64,000 nucleotides of DNA from DSUN01 sp035527715. Lineage in GTDB: Bacteria > Planctomycetota > PUPC01 > DSUN01. The notes below the pieces were generated by a model. That model was given only the letters and a program-made list of their open reading frames with translations, was not told the origin of the DNA and ran no database searches. The position numbers and the translations under genes are program-made. This document shows, one piece after another, positions 7,244 to 15,999 of this stretch (position 1 is its first letter; every line of letters begins with the position of its first letter). The stretch is taken from assembly GCA_035527715.1 (NCBI GenBank), contig DATKZY010000187.1, positions 50,389-114,388 on the forward strand. Reading direction: 5' to 3'.

Positions 7244-9433
7244 TTGAACTCCGCACTCCGCACTCCGCACTCCGCAATCTCACACGTGGCGCCTTTCGCC
7301 GTGCTGGCGGGGGTGGTGCTTCTCACGGCGATCGTGGTGCCGCCGTTCTTCGAGACGCCGGTGTACGACGACTGGTCGTTCGCGCCGCAGGTGCTGCGGC
7401 TGGCCGAGACGGGGCAGCTCCGCTACATGGGCTACAACGTGCCCTGCCTGCTGAGCCAGGTGCTCCTGGGGGCGGGGTGGCTGCGGATCGTCGGGTCGAG
7501 CTTCTCGAACCTGCGGATCCTCAACCTGATGGTCAGCGCGGCGGGCGCGTGCGGGGCGTACGGGGTGCTGGCGGAGCTGGGTTGCGGGCGCCGCAGGAGC
7601 CTGCTGGGCGCGCTCGTGCTTGTGGCGAACCCGCTCTACGTGTTCTTCTCCTACGCCTGGATGACCGATGTGTTCTCATTGGCTTTCATGCTCCTCGCGT
7701 TGTGGGCCTACCTGGTCGCCTTCAGGCGGGGAGGGGGTTGGGCTGCCGCCCTCGCGGCGTTCCTGGCGTTGGTCGCGATCCTCGACCGGCAGACGATGGC
7801 GATGCTGCCGGTGGGGGTGCTGTTGTACCTCGTGTGGCGGCGGCGCGGTGCGCCGTGGGGCCTCTGGGCCGCGGCGGTCGCGCCGCTCGTCCTGGGCTTC
7901 GTGGGGGTGAAGCTCGCCGAGATGATCCCCGACTACCAGAAGACGGGGCTGCCGATGCCGTCGCTCCGCAAGCAGTACGCGGCCGCTCCGCGTGCGGTGA
8001 GCATCGGCCTGGGGTATCTGGCCTTCTCGCTCCTGCCGCTGGGCCTGGCGTACGGGCGGGCGCTGTGGCGTGCCGCGGCGCAGCGGCCCGGGCGCGCGGT
8101 GGTGGCGGTGGTGAGCGCGCTGCTGCTCGTGGCGGCCCTCGGCGCCCCGGGGCCGCGGCTGACGGAGGGCCGGCCGTGGACGTTCGACCTGGCCGCGGTT
8201 GCCTCGCGGGCGAGCGTGCCGTGGATCGAGCGCGGCAGCGGGCTCCTCATCGGGCTGGGCACCGACGTGTTGCCTCGGTCGGCGGGGCTGGCGATCGGCG
8301 CCGCGTCGTGCGTGTGGCTGGCGGTCCTGCTGGTGGCGTCGTGGGGCCGACTGGTCGCGCCCCGGCTGGCGGGCCGAGTGTGCCTCGAGCCACGGGGCGC
8401 GCGGTTCGGCCGGGTGGCCGCCGTGGCCCTCGCCGCGGCGCTGGCGCTCCTCGTGGCCGGGCTGCCGCTGCTGAAGCACCTGGCGTCGAGGCTGGTCACC
8501 GTCGCCTACGAGCGGGGCGCCGGGCGGGCGATGGGCCTCGACTACTGGCTCGCGACGGCTCGCGTGGCGACGGTCCACGCGGCGTTGGTCCTGGGCGCGG
8601 TGTTGGCGTTCGGCCTCAGCGAGTTGGGTTGGCAGGCGGCCGCGCGGCGCTCCGCGGCTTGGGCGGGCCGGCTCCGGGGCGTGTGGGTGCTGTGGGGCTT
8701 TGTCGAGCTCTTCGTCCTGGCGGTGCTCGTGGGCTTCGTCGGCGGCTTCGTCGGCGTGGTCGTGCTCCGGTGCCTCTGGCGCTGGCGCCGTGGGAAAGCG
8801 GAAATCCGGAATCCGGAATCCGAAATCCGAAACGGGGAGTCGGGGCCACTGCCCGACGGGCGAGCGTGGCTCGTGCTCCTGCCCGCAGGCATCTACGCCG
8901 TGTTCCTCGTCGGGTTGATGAGTCGCTGGGACATCTTTCCCCGGTACTTCCTGCCGCTGCTCGTGCCTGCCGCGCTGCTGGGTCTCGTCGTCGGGCGCGG
9001 GGCCAGGCCGTCGTGGCTCGCGCCCGGTCTGGCGTTCGCCGCCTTCCTTGTCTACGCGTGGGTGCGGACGGACCTCTACGTGACGCGGGTCGTGGCGACG
9101 GAGCGGCTGCGTCGGGAGCTGGTCGCCGAGGGCATCCCGCCGAAGCAGATCCGCGCGGGCCTGGAGATTGACGGCTGGCACTGGCGCTGGTACTGCCTCG
9201 ACCACCCCGACGAGGGCGGCACGACGACGGGGCAGGCGTGGTGGCCCGGAGGCCTGACCCCCGCACTGGTGGAGAACTACGTCATCTCCGACCGTCCCGC
9301 CCCCTTGAACATGTGGGGGATAGACCTGTCGAACTACGAAGTCCTGCGCACGGAGGCGGTTCGGGCGAGGCTCTGGCCCCGCCCGTGCCCGCTCTACGTG
9401 ATGCGCCGCGTGCCGCTCCTGGCCCCCGACTAA
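7244..9433 (+). CDS. Large GT39-like membrane glycosyltransferase
   Basis: 729 residues with an N-terminal signal-anchor and about 14 hydrophobic segments. The acidic 'VYDDWSFAPQVL' loop after the first helix is the GT-C catalytic aspartate region. I chose TTG 7244 because AAGGAG lies 8 nt upstream; GTG 7286 lacks a Shine-Dalgarno. With the TTG start, the first residues are encoded by four perfect ACTCCGC repeats. A second heptamer tract (8801-8828) encodes a polar loop (about residues 518-530, 'AEIRNPESEIRN') between membrane segments. Predicted role: transfer of a lipid-linked sugar at the outer face of the membrane. Confidence 0.75.
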   Translation: MNSALRTPHSAISHVAPFAVLAGVVLLTAIVVPPFFETPVYDDWSFAPQVLRLAETGQLRYMGYNVPCLLSQVLLGAGWLRIVGSSFSNLRILNLMVSAAGACGAYGVLAELGCGRRRSLLGALVLVANPLYVFFSYAWMTDVFSLAFMLLALWAYLVAFRRGGGWAAALAAFLALVAILDRQTMAMLPVGVLLYLVWRRRGAPWGLWAAAVAPLVLGFVGVKLAEMIPDYQKTGLPMPSLRKQYAAAPRAVSIGLGYLAFSLLPLGLAYGRALWRAAAQRPGRAVVAVVSALLLVAALGAPGPRLTEGRPWTFDLAAVASRASVPWIERGSGLLIGLGTDVLPRSAGLAIGAASCVWLAVLLVASWGRLVAPRLAGRVCLEPRGARFGRVAAVALAAALALLVAGLPLLKHLASRLVTVAYERGAGRAMGLDYWLATARVATVHAALVLGAVLAFGLSELGWQAAARRSAAWAGRLRGVWVLWGFVELFVLAVLVGFVGGFVGVVVLRCLWRWRRGKAEIRNPESEIRNGESGPLPDGRAWLVLLPAGIYAVFLVGLMSRWDIFPRYFLPLLVPAALLGLVVGRGARPSWLAPGLAFAAFLVYAWVRTDLYVTRVVATERLRRELVAEGIPPKQIRAGLEIDGWHWRWYCLDHPDEGGTTTGQAWWPGGLTPALVENYVISDRPAPLNMWGIDLSNYEVLRTEAVRARLWPRPCPLYVMRRVPLLAPD
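7248..7275. repeat. heptamer tract, four perfect ACTCCGC units
   Basis: Four uninterrupted ACTCCGC copies begin 2 nt after the proposed TTG start codon at 7244 and supply the N-terminal codons. The unit is not a multiple of 3, so gain or loss of one unit would shift the frame. Confidence 0.9.
8801..8828. repeat. in-frame heptamer tract (GAAATCC/GGAATCC x4)
   Basis: Units GAAATCC, GGAATCC, GGAATCC, GAAATCC lie within the membrane glycosyltransferase at a predicted cytoplasmic or periplasmic loop, and the frame stays open. Confidence 0.9.
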
Positions 9434-9487
9434 GTGCTTCGTTTCGCAATTGCCGTGACGTATGTTCGCCGCCGAGACGAAGCACTT
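9432..9487. repeat. inverted repeat at the 3' end of the glycosyltransferase
   Basis: AAGTGCTTCGT at 9432-9442 overlaps the stop codon and pairs with ACGAAGCACTT at 9477-9487. The pairing extends 3 more nt with one mismatch, leaving a loop of about 30 nt. It could slow or end transcription, but no T-tract follows. Confidence 0.5.
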
Positions 9488-9630
9488 CCATAGGGGCTAC
9501 CGCCCCTCTGGTGTTGCGCGGTGCTGCACCTGCTCGCGCCGCTCCACTGTCCCCCCAAGCCCCCCGCAGAGTGGCCGCTTCGGGGCGCTTGATACGTCAC
9601 TGGAAATCCGGATGCGGCCACTGAGCGCCC

Positions 9631-9680
9631 CCGCCACAGAATGCCAAGTCCAGGGAATGGAGGCTGGCACTCTGTGGTGG
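9631..9680. repeat. REP-like hairpin (TGGCATTCTGTGG family), copy 1
   Basis: Left arm CCGCCACAGAATGCCA and right arm TGGCACTCTGTGGTGG pair with 2 mismatches over 16 bp around an 18-nt loop. Confidence 0.7.
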
Positions 9681-9793
9681 CACGCGGAGCGCCGGGAGGT
9701 GGCGGAACGCGTCTTGCGGAGGCGTAAGCTGCTGCCGTTGGAGCAGTTATGGCGGGGCAGCCCCTGGGGCGCCGCCTGCTCAGGTTGGGAGAC

Positions 9794-9838
9794 ACAGGAT
9801 GCCAACCCCAGGGGTACGCGGTTGGCATTCTGTGGCGG
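9794..9838. repeat. REP-like hairpin (TGGCATTCTGTGG family), copy 2
   Basis: Arms ACAGGATGCCAAC (9794-9806) and GTTGGCATTCTGT (9821-9833). The right arm continues to GGCGG, as in copy 1. Confidence 0.7.
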
Positions 9839-9868
9839 AATCGCGGCGGGGCAGGGGGGGCCGTCGCG

Positions 9869-9898
9869 TTGGATGAAAGGCGGGACATATGGTAGAAT
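9869..9898 (+). promoter_or_regulatory. sigma-70-like promoter, extended -10, nearly leaderless
   Basis: TTGGAT at 9869-9874 and TAGAAT at 9893-9898 are separated by 18 bp, with TG at 9890-9891 forming TGGTAGAAT. The expected transcription start falls at or next to the ATG at 9906, and there is no Shine-Dalgarno before that ATG, which fits a leaderless message. Confidence 0.5.
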
Positions 9899-9905
9899 TA
9901 CTGCG

Positions 9906-10844
9906 ATGAGCACGAGCGCTCCAGCACAAGCGGCGGAGGGAGCGGGCCGATGGTTGGCGCTCCTGGCGGCCATGCGCCCGCACCAGTGGACGAAGAACCT
10001 GTTAGTCTTCGCCGCGTTGCTCTTTGCCAGGAAGTTCCTGGAGCCGGAGGCGGTTCGCTTCATCCTCCTGAGCGTGGCGGGGTTCGCCATCTTCTGTGCG
10101 GCGTCGAGCGCGTCGTATCTCCTGAACGACGTGTTGGATGCGGAGGCCGACCGGCAGCATCCGCTGAAGCGGCTGCGGCCCGTGGCGAGCGGGGCGCTGC
10201 CGACGGGCCGGGCGCTGGGGGTCGGGGCGCTGCTGGCGGCTGGGGCGGTGGCCGCGGGGTTCGCACTCGGCGTGCCGTTCGGCGCCGTGGTCGCGGCCTA
10301 CCTGGTGCTCCAGGTCGGCTATTCGCTGGTGCTCAAGCACGTGGTGATCCTGGACGTGTTGTGCATCGCGGCGAGCTTCGTGCTGCGGGCGGGCGCGGGG
10401 GCGCTGGTGATCGGCGTGGCGCTCTCCCACTGGCTGCTCATCTGCGCGGCGCTCCTCGCGCTCTTCCTGGCCCTGGCGAAGCGGCGGCACGAGCTGGTGG
10501 AGGTGGCGGAGGCATCGAGCCACCGGCGGAGCCTGGCCGACTACACGCCGCAGATGCTCGACCAGATGATCGCCGTGGTGACGGCCTCGACGCTGATGGC
10601 CTACACCCTCTACACGATTGACCGGGAGACGGTGGCGAAGTTCGGCACCGACAACCTGAAGTTCACCATCCCCTTCGTCCTCTACGGCGTGTTCCGATAC
10701 CTCTACCTCGTCTACGCGCAGCGCGGGGGCGGCAATCCGTCGCGACACCTGTTGACCGACAAGCCGCTGCTTCTCGACGTCTTCCTCTATGCCCTCACCA
10801 GCGCCTGGATCCTCTGGCGCTGGGGCGGGAGCGGAGCCCCATGA
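9906..10844 (+). CDS. UbiA-family prenyltransferase, decaprenyl-phosphate phosphoribosyltransferase-like
   Basis: 312 residues with about nine transmembrane helices. The first aspartate motif is N74-D75-x2-D78-x3-D82, followed by HPLKRLRPVASG. The second region 'YSLVLKHVVILDVLCIAASFVLR' matches the DPPR-synthase subgroup of UbiA (Rv3806c-like), which transfers 5-phosphoribose from PRPP to polyprenyl phosphate, the first step to polyprenyl-phosphoryl-arabinose. No DprE1/DprE2 epimerase genes are in the window. The 3' end overlaps the next start (ATGA). The subgroup assignment rests on motif resemblance. Confidence 0.85.
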   Translation: MSTSAPAQAAEGAGRWLALLAAMRPHQWTKNLLVFAALLFARKFLEPEAVRFILLSVAGFAIFCAASSASYLLNDVLDAEADRQHPLKRLRPVASGALPTGRALGVGALLAAGAVAAGFALGVPFGAVVAAYLVLQVGYSLVLKHVVILDVLCIAASFVLRAGAGALVIGVALSHWLLICAALLALFLALAKRRHELVEVAEASSHRRSLADYTPQMLDQMIAVVTASTLMAYTLYTIDRETVAKFGTDNLKFTIPFVLYGVFRYLYLVYAQRGGGNPSRHLLTDKPLLLDVFLYALTSAWILWRWGGSGAP

Positions 10845-11926
10845 GCAAAGTCGCCGTCCTCAAGGCCACGCCCGAGACCGTCCTCGACGACTACGGTCGC
10901 CTGCTGGGCCTGGCCGACGTGTCGGCTCATCTGCCCAAGGGCCGCGAGACGGCTCTGAAGATCAACATCTCCTGGCACCGCTTCTACCCCGCGTGCTCGA
11001 CGACCCCCTGGCAGCTCGAGGGCGTCATCCGCGGCCTCGTGGCCGCCGGCTACCCCCCGGAAAACCTCTACGGCGCCCACAACCGCACCGTCGTCGTCAG
11101 CGCCCGGAAGGGCGAGGTCGCCAACAAGCACAAACCCGTCCTCGAAAAATACGGGGTCCGCAACGTCCACCTCTACGAGAAGGGCGAGGAGTGGGTGCGC
11201 TTCGAGCCGAAGCAGCACAAGTTCCACGTCCTCCACGAAATCTTCCCCGACGGCGTCAAGATCCCCAAGCGCTTCCTCGGCAGCAACATCGTCCACCTGC
11301 CGACCATGAAGACACACGTCTTCACCACGATGACGGGCGCGATGAAAAACGCCTTCGGCGGCCTGCTGAGCGAGCGGCGGCACTGGACCCACAGCCGCAT
11401 CCACGAGACGCTGGTGGACCTGTTGGCCATCCAGAAGGAGATTCACCCGGGCCTGTTCGCGGTGATGGACGGCACGTTCGCGGGCGACGGCCCGGGCCCG
11501 CGGTGCATGGTGCCGCACACGCCGGGCTACATCCTGGCGAGCGGCGACCCGGTGGCCATTGACGCCATTGCGGCGAAGATGATGGGCTTCGACCCGCTCG
11601 GGCTCGACTTCCTCCGCCTCGCCCACGAGGACGGGCTCGGCTGCGCCGACCCGCGCGAGATCGAGGTCGTGGGCGAGGACATTGCGGGCGTGAACTTCGG
11701 CTTCCGCGGCAACCAGAACACCTTCGCCAGCCGCGGCCAGAAGCTCATTTACTGGGGGCCGCTGAAGTTCCTCGAAAGGCTCCTGCTCCGGACCTTTCTC
11801 GTCCCCTGGTCCTACGCCGCCTCGATCCTCTACCACGACTTCTACTGGTATCCCTTCATCGGCCGGCGACGGGTGCGCCAGGCCCTGAAGACACCCTGGG
11901 GGAAGCTTTTTGAGCGCTACGAGTGA
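10841..11926 (+). CDS. DUF362 domain protein
   Basis: 361 residues matching the DUF362 family: 'ALKINISWHRFYPACSTTP' near the N-terminus, 'NIVHLPTMKTHVFTTMTGAMKNAFGGLL' centrally and 'ASGDPVAIDAIAAKMMGFDP' in the C-terminal half. Other members carry ferredoxin motifs; none is present here (no CxxCxxC). The biochemical role of the family is unknown. It overlaps both neighbours (4 nt upstream, 17 nt downstream), so it is probably co-translated with the prenyltransferase and the next glycosyltransferase. Confidence 0.85.
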   Translation: MSKVAVLKATPETVLDDYGRLLGLADVSAHLPKGRETALKINISWHRFYPACSTTPWQLEGVIRGLVAAGYPPENLYGAHNRTVVVSARKGEVANKHKPVLEKYGVRNVHLYEKGEEWVRFEPKQHKFHVLHEIFPDGVKIPKRFLGSNIVHLPTMKTHVFTTMTGAMKNAFGGLLSERRHWTHSRIHETLVDLLAIQKEIHPGLFAVMDGTFAGDGPGPRCMVPHTPGYILASGDPVAIDAIAAKMMGFDPLGLDFLRLAHEDGLGCADPREIEVVGEDIAGVNFGFRGNQNTFASRGQKLIYWGPLKFLERLLLRTFLVPWSYAASILYHDFYWYPFIGRRRVRQALKTPWGKLFERYE

Positions 11927-13835
11927 CACGGCGGGGCGTCGAGAGGCGGCCGCTGCCACCGCCGCGGACGCGAAGCCCAGGACGGCGCGCGGCGAGATGG
12001 CGTTGCTCGTCGCCATTCTCGCGGTGGCCGCCGCGCTCCGCCTGTGGGGCATCGGCCACGACCTGCCATTCGTCTACTACGGCGACGAAGTCCACAAGAT
12101 GAACCTCGCGATGGGCTTTGGGACCGGCGACCTCAACCCCCACTGGTTCCACAAGCCGGCGCTGTATATGTACACCCTGTTTCTCCAGTTCGGCGCGTAC
12201 TTCCTCGGGGGCTGGCTGCTGGGCGTGTTTCCGAACGCCGATGCCTTCGCCGTGCACTACTTGCAGGACAAGACGGTGTTCGCCCTCTGCGGCCGGCTCA
12301 CCTCGGCCGCGTGCGGCATCGGGTGCGTGCTGGTGCTCTACCGGCTCGCGCGCCGCCACTACGGCAGAGCGACGGCTCTCGTGGCCGCGGGCCTCCTGTC
12401 GGTCGCCTACGCCCACGTGCGTTCGTCGCACTTTGCGAAGGCCGACCAGCTCGCCGCGCTCTTCACCCTGCTCGGCGCGCTGTTCATCTTCCGGATCGCG
12501 GAGGCCGGGCAGTGGCGCGACTACTTGCTGGCCGGCCTGTTCCTGGGGCTCGGCACGGCCTCGAAGTACACGCCGATCCTGCTCGCCGTGCCGCTCTACG
12601 TGGCCCACGTGGCCTACTGGCGGCGCAGCGAGGCCCCGTGGTGGAGCAAGGTAGCGGGCGCGCGGCTCTGGGCGGCGGCGGGCATGCTTCTCCTTGCCTT
12701 CTTCGTGGCGTCGCCGTACAACTTCCTCGACTCGTTCTGGCTGCGCGAGAACGTGCTCCCGCTTCTCGGGCTGGGCAAGGCCAGCAACCTCTACCACGCG
12801 CGGGGTCCCCTGGGCGAACAGGGCCTGCCCGCCCGGCTCTGGCGCTGGTCCCAGGTCGTGTTCAGCCCCCACGCCCTCGGCCCCGCGCTGGCGACGGCGG
12901 GCTGCCTGGGGTTGCTCTTCGTCGTCGCCCGCCTTCTGACGGGCTCAAGGCAGGCCGAGCCTGTCGAGGCCCGCCGGCGGCGCCAGGACGTGGTGCTCCT
13001 GGCGTGCATCGCCACGCTGTGGGCGCTGGCCTCGGTGTTGTGGCACGTGTACGAGCCGTGGCTGCTCAACGGCCTCTACCCGTTCTTGTGCCTCAGCGCC
13101 GCCGTCCTGGTCGTCAGCGGCATCGAGCTGGCGTCGCGACGCGTCGCTTGGCTCAAGGAGCGGCAGGCCCTGGCCACCGCGGTCGTGGCCATCGCCCTGG
13201 CCGGCCCATCGGCCGTCTGGTCGGTGCGGCTGGGGTATCTGCTCGGTCTGCCCGACACCCGGACCCTGGCGTGCCGGTGGGTGGAGGCCCACGTGCCGCC
13301 ACGCTCACGGCTCCTGCTGGACGAGTACGGCCCCAAGCTGTCGGCCACGCCGGAGAGCCTGGGCGGGCTGCTGGCAAAGGCCAAGGACCTGGAGAATTCC
13401 ACGCCGTTCACCTACCATCTCTCGAAGTACTACAAGTATCGCATCCTGGCGGCCCGGTCACCGGGCTACGACATCACGGAGCTCAGCCACCTGTGGTGGC
13501 GCGATGAGCCCGAGGGGGACCGGCTGATCGTCCTGAACAACCCGGAGGACGCGGACTTCGGCAACCCTGCCAAGCCCCGCGGCGCGCTGTCGCTGCGGGA
13601 GTACGTGAGCCGCGGCTACCAGTACGCGGTCATCTGCTCGACCAACTACGCGCGGTATCTCGGGGTCGAGGGAGATTCCCATTACGCCAAGGTGGGCCAG
13701 TTCTACAGGGACCTGATGTCGCAGGGCGAGCCGTTGCACGAGGAGATGCAGTGCCCCGGGCGCAGCCGCGGCCCAACGATCCGCGTCTACCGCCTGCCCG
13801 AGCAGGCCCTCCATGCGGACGGAGGTGGCCCATGA
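11910..13835 (+). CDS. GT39/ArnT-like membrane glycosyltransferase
   Basis: 641 residues. After a polar N-terminal tail, the first helix leads to 'YYGDEVHKMNLAMGF' and 'HKPALYMYTL', the GT-C catalytic loop and lipid-phosphate contact region. About ten more helices and a soluble C-terminal domain (about 430-641) follow. Start TTG 11910 has GGGGAAG 5-8 nt upstream; ATG 11998, just before the first helix, is an alternative. At 12942-12970 the sequence encodes 'GSRQAEPVEA', which resembles another interspersed repeat; it lies in a loop. Its stop overlaps the next start by 4 nt. Confidence 0.82.
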   Translation: MSATSDTAGRREAAAATAADAKPRTARGEMALLVAILAVAAALRLWGIGHDLPFVYYGDEVHKMNLAMGFGTGDLNPHWFHKPALYMYTLFLQFGAYFLGGWLLGVFPNADAFAVHYLQDKTVFALCGRLTSAACGIGCVLVLYRLARRHYGRATALVAAGLLSVAYAHVRSSHFAKADQLAALFTLLGALFIFRIAEAGQWRDYLLAGLFLGLGTASKYTPILLAVPLYVAHVAYWRRSEAPWWSKVAGARLWAAAGMLLLAFFVASPYNFLDSFWLRENVLPLLGLGKASNLYHARGPLGEQGLPARLWRWSQVVFSPHALGPALATAGCLGLLFVVARLLTGSRQAEPVEARRRRQDVVLLACIATLWALASVLWHVYEPWLLNGLYPFLCLSAAVLVVSGIELASRRVAWLKERQALATAVVAIALAGPSAVWSVRLGYLLGLPDTRTLACRWVEAHVPPRSRLLLDEYGPKLSATPESLGGLLAKAKDLENSTPFTYHLSKYYKYRILAARSPGYDITELSHLWWRDEPEGDRLIVLNNPEDADFGNPAKPRGALSLREYVSRGYQYAVICSTNYARYLGVEGDSHYAKVGQFYRDLMSQGEPLHEEMQCPGRSRGPTIRVYRLPEQALHADGGGP

Positions 13836-14602
13836 CGGCTTCCGGGCGCGACGGCGCCGCCGCGGGGGCGCCGGCAGGCCTGGCGCTCTCGATCGTGATC
13901 CCGGCGTACAACGAGAGCGCCGACATCGAGGCCGCGATGGAGGCCGCCGACGCCTACCTGCGCGAAGCCGGGCTGCACGGCGAGGTGGTCGTGGTGGACG
14001 ACGGGAGCACGGACGACACGGCGCAGCTCGTGGCCCGCTACGCCGAGCAGCACCCGGTGGTGCGCCTCCTCCGCAACGACCGAAACCGCGGCAAGGGCCA
14101 CTCGGTGCGGCACGGGGCGCTGGACGCGCGCGGCCAGATCATCCTCTTCAGCGACGCCGACCGCTCGACCCCGTTCAGCGAGGCCCCCAAGCTCCTCGCG
14201 GCGATCGGGTCGGGCGGAGCCGACGTCGCCATCGGCTCGCGGGCGCTCTCGGAGTCCCGGCTCGAGCGGCCGCAGCCCTGGTTCCGGCGAGTCATGGGCT
14301 GGGTGTTCCGCAACCTGGTGCGCCTCATCGTCTTGAGAGGGTTCCGAGACACCCAGTGCGGGTTCAAGGCGTTTCGTGCCGAGGCGGCCCGCGAAGTCTT
14401 CCGCCGCCAGACCCTCGAGGGCTTTGCCTTCGACGTCGAGGCCCTTTGGATCGCACGGCACTTGGGGTATCATATTAGGGAAGTGCCTGTGCGTTGGCTG
14501 GACTCGCGCGACTCGCGGGTCCATCCCGTGCGCGATTCGGCTCGCATGTTTCTCGATCTCGTGCGCATCCGCCTTCGGGCCCTGCGCGGCGTGTACCGGT
14601 AG
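13832..14602 (+). CDS. GT2 glycosyltransferase, dolichyl-phosphate beta-glucosyltransferase-like
   Basis: 256 residues with a GT-A fold: 'LSIVIPAYNESADI', 'VVVDDGSTDDTA', the DxD-type 'FSDADRSTPF' and the acceptor region 'GFRDTQCGFKAFRAEAA' closely follow bacterial homologues of ALG5/DPM1 that charge polyprenyl phosphate with a sugar. Such an enzyme would make the donor for the GT39 proteins at 574, 7244 and 11910. ATG 13832 is chosen because GGAGG lies 6-8 nt upstream and it overlaps the previous stop (ATGA). Confidence 0.9.
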   Translation: MTASGRDGAAAGAPAGLALSIVIPAYNESADIEAAMEAADAYLREAGLHGEVVVVDDGSTDDTAQLVARYAEQHPVVRLLRNDRNRGKGHSVRHGALDARGQIILFSDADRSTPFSEAPKLLAAIGSGGADVAIGSRALSESRLERPQPWFRRVMGWVFRNLVRLIVLRGFRDTQCGFKAFRAEAAREVFRRQTLEGFAFDVEALWIARHLGYHIREVPVRWLDSRDSRVHPVRDSARMFLDLVRIRLRALRGVYR

Positions 14603-14619
14603 GTTGTCAGGGGCCGCCC

Positions 14620-15978
14620 GTGTTCCGAGTGCCCATCTTCGTCGCCTGGCTGGCCATCGTCGTGCTGGTCACGATCCGCAGGCCGTTCTTCGGCTCCCTG
14701 GTGATCCTCGTGCATTACGTGCTCCGCGACGTCCTGGTCGCCGAGACCTACTGGTGGTTCCGCCACAACAGCAACTTCGAGCTCCTCTATCTGGCCACAG
14801 TCGTGGGTGTGCTGACCACGCGGGGCGGCCGCCTGGGAGAGTTCATGCCGTCCGGCCCCGTGGACTGGGGGGTGCTGGGCTTCCTGTTCGTGCTGGTCGC
14901 CGCCGCGCTGGTCAACGGGGTCGTGGTCGTGGGCCACAAGTACATTGACCTGTACTTCAAGGCCATGGTGCTGTACTTCCTGCTGTCGCGGTTGGCCGAC
15001 ACGCCGCGGCGGGTGACCACTGTGGCCCTCTGCCTGGTGTTCGCCACGGGCTACCTGGCGTACGTGGCGTGGCGCAAGTACCGCACCGGCGAGCTCACCA
15101 TCGCCCGGCCGTACTGGTTCTCCAGCTTCCACGAGTTCGGGCTCCAGATCATCATCACTCTTCCCTTGGCCGGGGCGCTCGTGCTGGCGCGGTTCCGTCC
15201 CTACGTGCGCGTGCTCCTGTTCGCGCTGATCCCCCTCTTTGTCCTGATGGCCCTGCGTTCGTACTCGCGTTCCGCCTACCTGGGCGCGGGTCTGGGGGTG
15301 GCCATGCTGCTCTGGCACTACCGGCGCCATTGGTACCTCGCGTTCGCTGCCGCGCCGCTCGTCGTGTATGCTGTGCTGCACCAGCCGGCGCGCGTCAGCG
15401 CGCGGCTCGAGAGCATCTGGACCCACAAGACGGCCGAGGGCTCGGTTGACACCTCGATCGAGATGCGGCTGGAGCAGATGCGCACCGCCATGAACGTCCT
15501 CTCCTCCCACCCCGTGCTCGGCATCGGCCCGCGCCAGTTCTTCCAGCAGTACGATCAGTATGCTAACCCAGAGGACTTCGGCCAGCACGAGTGGACCTAC
15601 ACGATGCACAGCGTGCCCCTGCTGATCCTGTGCGAGGAGGGGATACTAGGCTTTGCCGTCTACTATGGGCTGATCGTCTTCGGCGCGATCCGCGCCGCCA
15701 GGCTCGCGGTGCGAAGGTCCCGCGACGTGCCGGGGCTCGAAACGGTCGGCATTGTTGGCGTCGGCGCGCTCATGGGCTATCTGGCCTACCTCGCCTACAG
15801 CCTCACGCAGCCGACCATGTGGACGATCAACATCTACGGCACGGTGGCGCTCGTCGAGGCGGCGCGCCGCGTGGTCGTCGCCCACTTCCGTGAGGCGGCG
15901 GAGGAGCGCGAGACCGTGCCGAGCGCTGCGCCCGGCTGGGCCCCGTCGCAGCCCACGACCCAAGTCCTCTTCCCCTGA
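14620..15978 (+). CDS. O-antigen ligase/polymerase-like membrane protein (Wzy_C)
   Basis: 452 residues with about eleven transmembrane helices and a large soluble loop at about 240-330. 'SYSRSAYLGAGLGVAMLL' and 'HPVLGIGPRQFFQQY' match the O-antigen ligase family, which joins or polymerises lipid-linked glycans on the periplasmic side. Start GTG 14620 follows AGGGG at 14609-14613; the reading frame is open further upstream but overlaps the GT2 gene and lacks hydrophobic character. Polymerase and ligase cannot be distinguished by sequence. Confidence 0.82.
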   Translation: MFRVPIFVAWLAIVVLVTIRRPFFGSLVILVHYVLRDVLVAETYWWFRHNSNFELLYLATVVGVLTTRGGRLGEFMPSGPVDWGVLGFLFVLVAAALVNGVVVVGHKYIDLYFKAMVLYFLLSRLADTPRRVTTVALCLVFATGYLAYVAWRKYRTGELTIARPYWFSSFHEFGLQIIITLPLAGALVLARFRPYVRVLLFALIPLFVLMALRSYSRSAYLGAGLGVAMLLWHYRRHWYLAFAAAPLVVYAVLHQPARVSARLESIWTHKTAEGSVDTSIEMRLEQMRTAMNVLSSHPVLGIGPRQFFQQYDQYANPEDFGQHEWTYTMHSVPLLILCEEGILGFAVYYGLIVFGAIRAARLAVRRSRDVPGLETVGIVGVGALMGYLAYLAYSLTQPTMWTINIYGTVALVEAARRVVVAHFREAAEERETVPSAAPGWAPSQPTTQVLFP

Positions 15979-15999
15979 TGCCCCGCGAGGAGAGCGCGT

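Larger units (their letters stand above)
9488..9905. other. non-coding gap with two large hairpins
   Basis: No gene is supported between 9434 and 9905. The stretch holds a hairpin at 9631-9680 (arms CCGCCACAGAATGCCA and TGGCACTCTGTGGTGG, 2 mismatches) and another at 9794-9833 (arms ACAGGATGCCAAC and GTTGGCATTCTGT, 1 mismatch). The copies share the TTGGCATTCTGTGGCGG theme and look like REP-type elements. Confidence 0.6.
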
